Of a stretch of 9,831 nt of DNA, positions 5,050-9,831 are shown piece after piece (the first letter of the stretch is position 1; each line of letters opens with the position of its first letter). The notes under the pieces were generated by a model. That model was given only the letters and a program-made list of their open reading frames with translations, did no database searches and was not told the DNA's origin. The stretch is from Actinomycetota bacterium (GTDB lineage Bacteria > Actinomycetota > Acidimicrobiia > Acidimicrobiales > CADCTF01): contig JAHWJQ010000070.1 in assembly GCA_019348305.1 (NCBI GenBank), positions 1 to 9,831 on the forward strand. Reading direction: 5' to 3'. The translations under genes and the position numbers were made by a program.

Positions 5050-6815
5050 TCCGCCTCCTCCGCCTTGAGGGCTGGAAAGGGTTCTCAAGCCTCGAGCTGG
5101 CCCTAGATGACGGGGCCACCTTCATCGTCGCCCGAAACGGGATCGGCAAGACGTCGTTCGTCCAAGCGACCGCATGGGTCCTCTTCGGCGCAAGAACGAA
5201 AGTCGATCCGGCGTTGGCGCTCCGCCGCGGTCATTCGTCGTCGCAGGTCGAGGTGACCCTCGGCCCGCCCGGCGGCGACCAACGAACCATCCGGCGGACG
5301 ATTACACCGAAGAAAAGGGGTGCGGGCGTCAACGTCGACGTATTCATTGACGGTTCCGTCGCCGACGATGACGCCGCGGAGGCACTTGTGCGGGACATGT
5401 TCGGTGCGAGCTCGGACGATCTCGCCCGACTGGCCGTTCTCCCCGCAGGCTCCCTACACGACTATGACGCCGAGAAGCTGCATCTTCGCCGCTACCTGTG
5501 CAGCCTGTACGGGATCGACAAGATCGAAGGCGCTCTATCGGCTCTGCATGACGAGCGCCGCTCCACCGCAGCGGCGATCAAAAGGGTTCGGGCAGCAGCA
5601 CGCATGGACGCGTCGGAGGTCTCGGCTGCCGCGTCGGCGGTCGACGAGCTCGTCGAGGCCATCGCGGTGACGACCGAGACGCTGGAAGCAGTCCAGCAAG
5701 GCCACCAGCAACTTCAGGACCGCCTCGCTGCGGTCGACCGCTTCGAAGCCGCACAAGTGCGGCTCGCTGCGCACCTCGAGACAGTGCGATCGGTTGCGCA
5801 GCGAGCGGCCGATCTCGTCGGCGCTCCCGTCAGCGCAGACATGATCGCCGAGGAGCTCGAGGAGCTGCTTGCGTCAGCCGACAGTGCGTTGGACGAGATC
5901 AGCCGGGAGACGGCCCGCCACCAAGCGCGCCGGGATCTCGCGGTCGAACTGCTCGCCCAGTTGTCGGACGCCGACAGTGACTGTCCGGTCTGTCGGCGGC
6001 CCCTAGACGAAGATCACCGCGAAGTCGCCGAGTCCAGCCACCGCCGCGACATCACGGCGGCAGACGAAGCTATCACCGCCGTGGAGGAGAGCCGCCGCCG
6101 CCAGGTCGAGCTTCGGGCGGCGCTGCGGGCACTGCAACAGGAGCTTCGCGACCAGCCGGAGCTGCCGCCGGACCCAGGGGTAGGAGTGGGAGAGGCCCGT
6201 AGCGCCGCCAGTGCAGCATCGGCACGGATCGCCGAGCTCGCCGGGGAGCTTGGCGAGCTGCGGCAACGGATGGCACAGCAGTCCGCGATTCTCGAGGCGG
6301 CCGCTGAAGCTCAGGACGCCCACAGGAAGGCCGTCTCGTTATATCGGCGGGAGCTGCTGGTCGGTGCAGCGATCGACAGCGCGCAGGAAGTGCTGTCAAC
6401 ACTGTTGGCGCAGCGGATCGATCCGCTCTCCGACGAGATTGCCGACCGGTGGAAGAAGGTGTTCGCGGGTGGCAGGGGCGGGGTGCAGGTGACCTCAGAT
6501 GGAGAAATTGTCCTGAACCGAGGTGGCTCTCCACTGTCCTTCACGGAGATGTCGGCCGGCGAGAGAAGCGTGGCGTTGATCACGACGCGACTGTTGGCGC
6601 TGGCGGCTTTGAATCGTCGGTGCTTCGCGATTCTTGACGAGCCGCTGGAGCAGCTCGACCCCGCAAATCGTCGGATCGTTGCGTTGCTGTTGGCGCGAGC
6701 GCCGTCGCCGGCGGTTCCTCAGATCATTGCGACGACATTCGAGGAGCAATTAGCGAGGCGGCTGGAGGCGAAGGCTCCGAACGTTCACTTAGAGTTCATT
6801 GCCGCCGACGACTGA
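5046..6815 (+). CDS. short Rad50/SbcC-like SMC-family ATPase with zinc hook
   Basis: This 589-residue protein has the split ABC-ATPase layout of Rad50/SMC proteins. The N-terminal lobe begins IRLLRLEGWKGFSSLEL with Walker A ARNGIGKTS (29-37). Two predicted coiled-coil arms (about 165-305 and 325-440) flank a zinc hook CPVCRRPLDEDH (C313, C316), through which Rad50 proteins dimerise. The C-terminal lobe holds the ABC signature EMSAGERS (501-508), Walker B CFAILDEP (526-533; D531, E532) and a D-loop LEQLDP (534-539). In the H-loop region (IIATTFEE, 560-567) the usual His is replaced. With arms of ~130 residues it is far shorter than SbcC (about 1000 residues). No Mre11/SbcD nuclease gene accompanies it in the window. 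GTG 5046 overlaps the preceding stop, which implies coupling. It is probably a DNA-end or phage-structure sensor or effector of the system; the specific role is inference. Confidence 0.85.
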   Translation: MIRLLRLEGWKGFSSLELALDDGATFIVARNGIGKTSFVQATAWVLFGARTKVDPALALRRGHSSSQVEVTLGPPGGDQRTIRRTITPKKRGAGVNVDVFIDGSVADDDAAEALVRDMFGASSDDLARLAVLPAGSLHDYDAEKLHLRRYLCSLYGIDKIEGALSALHDERRSTAAAIKRVRAAARMDASEVSAAASAVDELVEAIAVTTETLEAVQQGHQQLQDRLAAVDRFEAAQVRLAAHLETVRSVAQRAADLVGAPVSADMIAEELEELLASADSALDEISRETARHQARRDLAVELLAQLSDADSDCPVCRRPLDEDHREVAESSHRRDITAADEAITAVEESRRRQVELRAALRALQQELRDQPELPPDPGVGVGEARSAASAASARIAELAGELGELRQRMAQQSAILEAAAEAQDAHRKAVSLYRRELLVGAAIDSAQEVLSTLLAQRIDPLSDEIADRWKKVFAGGRGGVQVTSDGEIVLNRGGSPLSFTEMSAGERSVALITTRLLALAALNRRCFAILDEPLEQLDPANRRIVALLLARAPSPAVPQIIATTFEEQLARRLEAKAPNVHLEFIAADD

Positions 6816-6819
6816 CGGA

Positions 6820-6832
6820 TTGACCTGGTCAA
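6820..6832. promoter_or_regulatory. palindrome TTGACC-T-GGTCAA after the operon
   Basis: Perfect six-base arms around one central base begin five bases after the ATPase stop codon. It could be a small operator or a short hairpin at the end of the operon. There is no T tract, so it is not a standard Rho-independent terminator. Confidence 0.3.
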
Positions 6833-7031
6833 CGCCGTCGGATTGTGAAGCTCTCGGTCGGAGTTCGAGCACCCTGACCTGGGGACTGGTCGTGGGGTTT
6901 GTGGTCTCGCAGCGACGGCGAGAAGATCGCTCGCTCCCCGCACGTAATCGGCGATCTGGACGCCCTCTGCGGGTCCGTCCCGACTCTGCAACAGAACGCA
7001 CGGCCCATCAAGCAACTGACCGCGCACCTAC

Positions 7032-7076
7032 TGCCGGCTCGCCGGCGGGCGAGCCGAGCGCGAACGGATGATCGGC
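7032..7076. repeat. 45-base interspersed repeat, copy A
   Basis: TGCCGGCTCGC (7032-7042), a 14-base spacer, then AGCGCGAACGGATGATCGGC (7057-7076). Copy B at 9500-9544 has the same 11 bases, the same spacer length and 19 of the 20 final bases. The conserved blocks flank a hairpin core that varies between copies, as in REP-type elements. Confidence 0.45.
7035..7056. repeat. perfect 9-bp hairpin, tetraloop
   Basis: CGGCTCGCC (7035-7043), GGCG, GGCGAGCCG (7048-7056) form a perfect stem with a four-base loop. There is no following T run. It lies inside the first copy of the 45-base repeat, so it may be a REP-like extragenic palindrome rather than a terminator. Confidence 0.45.
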
Positions 7077-7224
7077 GCGCTGGTCCGCTCCTCGGCATGG
7101 ACCCAGCACCGGTCGGCCCGGCCCGGGCGAGCGGCACGTCGGTGCTAAATGGGGAGAGAGCCCGGATCCGCCTGTCGTCGGCAGATTGAGTCACTGCGGG
7201 CACTTCTTCCGTCATCATTGCACT

Positions 7225-7518
7225 GTGCCTACGAGTGCTCTCGACCGCGTGAGGAGCGACCTGGCCGAAGGCCGGCTGTGGAAGGCACGTGATCGAGTGC
7301 CGCGGACTCTCCTCGAGCGTCCGACCGACCCCGTACTGCATGGACTTGCTGTTTAGGTGTTCTTTCAGATGGGACTTGCCGCGCGCAGGCGCGTACTGGT
7401 TCCGCACCTCGGCCCGGAAGGCGCAGAGCGGGAGTGGGGTCCCCTTGCATTGCTGGGCCGACGGTTACGAACTCTTGGCATGGAGCTGTTGACCGCCGAC
7501 GCAGGTCACGTCTCCTGA
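7225..7518 (+). pseudogene. decayed DUF6584-like gene
   Basis: From GTG 7225 the frame reads ALDRVRSDLAEGRLWKARDR and then LLERPTDPVLHGLAV, as I recall the start of DUF6584 proteins. TAG at 7354-7356 then interrupts it where a Glu codon would be expected. The frame continues VFFQMG. The expected DLPRAGAYWF segment is found in another frame beginning at GAC 7373, as if one base were lost near 7372. A return shift around 7410-7440 restores the first frame (AEREWGPLALLG), which ends at TGA 7516-7518. One nonsense change and two compensating shifts indicate a recent pseudogene or sequencing errors. Its end lies two bases before the membrane gene at 7521, so the two were probably co-transcribed. 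The family has no established function that I know of. The name is from memory of family motifs; the decay is visible in the sequence. Confidence 0.6.
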
Positions 7519-7520
7519 CC

Positions 7521-8276
7521 ATGGCGTGGGTCCCTCCTGAATCGTCGCCGGGCCTTCTCCGCCTGGGGTGGGCGCTGCTTTCGGCGCGTCGGTGGCAGTG
7601 GCTTGCCCTGACGCATTTGGGTCTGGCCGTCGTCCTGATCATGTACTTCCTGATGGTGCTGGCCAACAGCGCGGGGTTCTCCTACAGCTTCTGGAACGAG
7701 CCGGCGCCAAACGATGCGGCTGACCAGTTCGCCGTGCTGTCGTTGCTTGCACTGGCAATCTCGGTCGTGCTCGTCGGATACGTGGTGTACGGCGCTTTCT
7801 GCGTCATGTTCCTCGACGCCCGCCGTGGCGGGACCAGTTCGACGTTTACGGTCCTCCGGCGGTCTTTAGGCCCGGCCCTACGTGCGTGGTGGTGGGGCCC
7901 GTTGCTCTTTCTGGCCGCCGCCGCATCGGTGGTCATGGTCTTGCCGGCGATCGCGGTTGTCCCTTTGCTAGCCCCTGTGCCGTTCAGCGCCATCCTCGCC
8001 AGAGACTCGCTGCCCGGAGGCTTCCTCGGGTATGTGCGGTCGCTTTACCAGCGACTCTTGCCGGCCGGCATCATTACGGCGATCGGAGGGTTCACCGTCT
8101 TCCAAGGCTTCACGTGGTCGTTCGCCTTGGCAGATCGCTTTGATGGGCTCGTCGAGCTACTGGTGCTCCCCATCAGCTGGGTTTGCTACCTGATCCTGTC
8201 GCTCTCCGCGGCCCTCGCCGCCGCCTGCGTCGCCGTACTGCTGGCAGAAGGCCCGCAGCGAGGTCTCGCAGGTTGA
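7521..8276 (+). CDS. polytopic membrane protein of unknown function
   Basis: This 251-residue, mostly hydrophobic protein has about six membrane segments (roughly 28-50, 70-98, 123-142, 143-160, 180-203 and 208-242). They are separated by short charged loops such as FLDARRGG (97-104) and YVRSLYQR (171-178). The layout resembles actinobacterial uncharacterised membrane proteins and, loosely, the membrane domain of some glycerophosphodiesterases, but no catalytic motif is visible. I chose ATG 7521. The frame is open upstream to 7434, but that part overlaps the decayed gene and is Arg-rich without a membrane signature. No strong ribosome site is seen. It lies two bases behind the pseudogene, converges with the next membrane gene, and shows no link to the conjugation operon. 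Confidence 0.7.
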   Translation: MAWVPPESSPGLLRLGWALLSARRWQWLALTHLGLAVVLIMYFLMVLANSAGFSYSFWNEPAPNDAADQFAVLSLLALAISVVLVGYVVYGAFCVMFLDARRGGTSSTFTVLRRSLGPALRAWWWGPLLFLAAAASVVMVLPAIAVVPLLAPVPFSAILARDSLPGGFLGYVRSLYQRLLPAGIITAIGGFTVFQGFTWSFALADRFDGLVELLVLPISWVCYLILSLSAALAAACVAVLLAEGPQRGLAG

Positions 8277-8296
8277 TGTCGTCGCCTCTGCAACTC

Positions 8297-8340
8297 GCCG
8301 CGTACCGCCAGACGGGCGGCGGCGACCGGCGGCACCGGTG
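8297..8340. terminator. possible bidirectional hairpin between convergent genes
   Basis: CCGCC (8305-8309), a five-base loop and GGCGG (8315-8319), followed by the palindrome CACCGGTG (8333-8340), lie in the 68-base gap between two convergent genes. The position suits a shared terminator, but there is no T tract on either strand. Confidence 0.25.
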
Positions 8341-8344
8341 CGCG

Positions 8345-8998
8345 TCAACGCTGCCTTCGGAAGTACGCCAATACTCCGATGCCAATGTTCAACACGGCGA
8401 ACGACGCAATGACGACGGCGTTCAGTAGAGCACCTTGGGCAAGCTGCCATCCGGCGAAGCCGATGATCACGAGGCCGAACCCGACGATCGCCACCAAGGA
8501 GAGCACCAGCTTCCTCCGGCTCCACGGATCGGCGAGGGCAGAGTGGTCGAGAGGTCGCTGCCTGGCCTCGACCCTTCGGCCACTTCTTGTCCCGACGAGG
8601 ACGATGGTGAAGAGGGCGAGCCAAAGGACCAGTGCCCAGAGGCCTCCAGGCTCCTCGGCGATCATGAAGCCGATCAGGGGTAGGAGCGCGCCGAGACACC
8701 CGGCGGCGTAAACGTACGCCTGTCCTGGGCCACTGACGTCGACGGCCTGGGGCCCCCTGACGACGAGCACGGCGGCGCCGACGCCGAAGCCGAATGCTGC
8801 AACAGCTGCGGGTAGGCGCCAAGACCACGGATACTCATCCTCGTACACGCCGCCCAACAGGACCGTGCCCAGCACGACGCAAGCCACGGCGATGGCGAGG
8901 ACGACGGCGAACCCGGAGATGGCGACAGCGGTGGCGACGTGCCCCGAGTAACCGTGGTTCCCCGCAGATCGCCGCCAAGGGTGGATTAGGTCACGCAC
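8345..8998 (-). CDS. polytopic membrane protein of unknown function
   Basis: Read on the minus strand from GTG 8998, this gives 217 residues ending at TGA (8345-8347). After a basic N-terminus (RDLIHPWRRSAGNHGYSGHV), about six hydrophobic segments follow: AVAISGFAVVLAIAVACVVL, AAVAAFGFGVGAAVLVV, AAGCLGALLPLIGF, ALVLWLALFTIVLVG, LVLSLVAIVGFGLVIIGFAGW and AVVIASFAVLNIGIGVLAYF. It ends in the basic tail FRRQR. A basic cytoplasmic loop (RSGRRVEARQRP) separates the fourth and fifth segments. The frame is open up to 9178, but that extension is polar and Arg-rich and would overlap the next gene. The GTG choice is uncertain, with no clear ribosome site. No family is recognised. Confidence 0.65.
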   Translation of the reverse strand: MRDLIHPWRRSAGNHGYSGHVATAVAISGFAVVLAIAVACVVLGTVLLGGVYEDEYPWSWRLPAAVAAFGFGVGAAVLVVRGPQAVDVSGPGQAYVYAAGCLGALLPLIGFMIAEEPGGLWALVLWLALFTIVLVGTRSGRRVEARQRPLDHSALADPWSRRKLVLSLVAIVGFGLVIIGFAGWQLAQGALLNAVVIASFAVLNIGIGVLAYFRRQR

Positions 8999-9167
8999 GC
9001 ACCGCCCATGGTGGCATGGCTCAAACTGACCCGGACGCAGGGTTGAGAGTCTCAGTGAATTCCGTGTCGACCGGCTACCAGGAAGAGACGAACTAGCCTC
9101 CAGGTCGCCGTCCCATGCGATGCGAGTGCGATGCGTGTCTGCTTGTCGAATCGGGTAGCAGCCGACC
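8999..9167. promoter_or_regulatory. divergent intergenic region with an 11-base-period repeat
   Basis: This region separates the minus-strand membrane gene from the small plus-strand gene and should contain both promoters; none can be assigned with confidence. The nine-base sequence TGCGATGCG occurs at 9116-9124 and 9127-9135, one helical turn apart and about 32 bases before GTG 9168. That is compatible with a protein-binding site, though it may simply be a small tandem duplication. Confidence 0.3.
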
Positions 9168-9416
9168 GTGGCCCGCAACGAGAGCTCATGGTGGCGGGAC
9201 TGGCGGCAGCTGCCGCCCGGGTCTCGAGATCCGAACAGCCTTATGTCGCCGGGCGAGGTCTGGCTTGTAAGAGCGGGCCTTCTATTGTTTCTGGTGGCCG
9301 GCGTTGTGGTGATTCTCTTGGCGGGAAACCTGACCGCAGGGCTACTTCTCTTGCTGCCGCTTGGCGGCTACCGCCAACTACCCGCTCATCAGCGACGTCA
9401 GGTCCTCGGCCGATAG
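9168..9416 (+). CDS. small two-helix membrane protein
   Basis: This gene encodes 82 residues from GTG 9168. A polar, Trp-rich N-terminus (SSWWRDWRQLPPGSRDP) precedes two adjacent hydrophobic segments, about 32-52 (WLVRAGLLLFLVAGVVVILL) and 53-68 (AGNLTAGLLLLLPLGG). It closes with the basic tail AHQRRQVLGR. The hydrophobic pattern with flanking charges supports a real protein more than an accidental frame. The ribosome site is weak. It is divergent from the larger membrane gene. No function or family is recognised. Confidence 0.5.
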   Translation: MARNESSWWRDWRQLPPGSRDPNSLMSPGEVWLVRAGLLLFLVAGVVVILLAGNLTAGLLLLLPLGGYRQLPAHQRRQVLGR

Positions 9417-9499
9417 CCCCTGGGCGCCCGTCGTGGGCCATTCGAGAGGCTCGCAGCAGGAGGCGGCTTGCCGGCGGCTGGGGACGGAGCCGCTTCGAA

Positions 9500-9544
9500 T
9501 GCCGGCTCGCGAGTCGCCGAGGCCAGCGCGAGCGGATGATCGGC
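9500..9544. repeat. 45-base interspersed repeat, copy B
   Basis: TGCCGGCTCGC (9500-9510), 14 bases, then AGCGCGAGCGGATGATCGGC (9525-9544). It matches copy A at 7032-7076 at 37 of 45 positions with identical spacing. The mid-segment still forms a partial inverted repeat (CGGC...GCCG). Confidence 0.45.
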
Positions 9545-9728
9545 ATGGGGCGGCAATTGTCTTGGCGCCCGCGTCGGCCGCCGGTGCCGGCGCGCGACGA
9601 TCGGCATCCCTGAGAGGGTCGTTGCTGTCAACAGGGCTTGTGAAGGGATTGCTGCTTCGGTGGGCAGCGAACACGTCCGTATCGGAAGGGCCTTGGTGTT
9701 CGCGGGCGCGCGCCGGCGACGAGCCGGG

Positions 9729-9769
9729 GTCAAGGCTGGCCGGAGGCCACCCGAAGGGCTTGCCTTGAC
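9729..9769. repeat. three-stem inverted-repeat element
   Basis: GTCAAGGC (9729-9736) pairs perfectly with GCCTTGAC (9762-9769). Between them sit two complete smaller hairpins, TGGCC-GGA-GGCCA (9737-9749) and CCC-GAA-GGG (9750-9758), leaving only CTT unpaired. The result is a compact three-way junction. It has no T tract. It could be an extragenic repeat, a structured RNA part, a recombination site, or a terminator. Confidence 0.5.
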
Positions 9770-9831
9770 GCCGGAAAGGAGCGGCGCAGACTCAGCAGCG
9801 AAGGCCTATGGGGTTTCTCCTCGGGTCGACG

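Larger units (their letters stand above)
6816..7224. other. intergenic region after the operon
   Basis: About 410 bases hold no convincing gene. Frames are open by GC bias, but products are Arg/Pro-rich with no recognisable motif. The stretch contains the palindrome at 6820-6832 and a strong hairpin at 7035-7056 that belongs to a repeat shared with 9500-9544. It appears to mark the right boundary of the conjugation operon. Confidence 0.5.
9417..9831. other. gene-poor right end
   Basis: No convincing gene is seen in the last 415 bases. The stretch holds copy B of the 45-base repeat (9500-9544) and the three-stem inverted-repeat element (9729-9769). An ATG at 9808 shortly after GAAGG could begin a gene running off the right edge, but only eight codons are visible. 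Confidence 0.5.

Noticed and set aside
6855..6885. A GGAGTTCGAGCACC stretch resembling a tRNA T-arm, as in an attachment site
   Set aside because: The flanking bases cannot form the T-stem and C61 is missing; no second copy of an attachment core was found.
9361..9768. A 135-codon plus-strand frame at the right end
   Set aside because: It overlaps the small membrane gene, crosses both the repeat and the three-stem element, and shows no domain or hydrophobic pattern.

Overview
The window is GC-rich, with strong third-position GC and GTG starts, purine-rich Shine-Dalgarno boxes and protein families (including a DUF6584-like remnant) that suggest an actinobacterium. The genus cannot be told from the sequence.

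The left edge (1-120) holds the C-terminal end of an unidentified gene. A roughly 460-base leader (121-584) follows with no convincing gene. From 585 to 6815 seven genes run in the same direction with gaps of at most 29 bases, and three junctions are stop/start overlaps, so they look like one transcription unit. The first four form a complete eukaryote-like ubiquitin-type conjugation cassette: a single-domain ubiquitin-like protein ending in Gly, an E2-like enzyme, a JAMM/JAB peptidase and a ThiF-type E1. The content and order match the antiphage Bil (BilABCD) operons and related bacterial Ubl operons. The next three are an ECF-like sigma factor, a helix-turn-helix protein and a short Rad50/SbcC-like ATPase with a CPVC zinc hook. 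I do not recall these as standard parts of Bil or type II CBASS loci, and they make this the most interesting part of the window.

From the sequence, E1 would activate the Ubl C-terminal glycine, E2 would transfer it to targets, and JAB would remove it. The sigma factor and HTH protein would control expression or respond to a trigger. The ATPase could be a DNA- or phage-structure sensor, an effector, or a conjugation target. A defence role is inference.

Downstream (6816-9831) the character changes: intergenic DNA with hairpins, a decayed DUF6584-like gene (7225-7518), a polytopic membrane protein (7521-8276), a convergent membrane protein (8345-8998, minus), a small two-helix membrane protein (9168-9416), and a gene-poor tail with a compact three-stem inverted-repeat element (9729-9769). 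A 45-base repeat occurs at 7032 and again at 9500.
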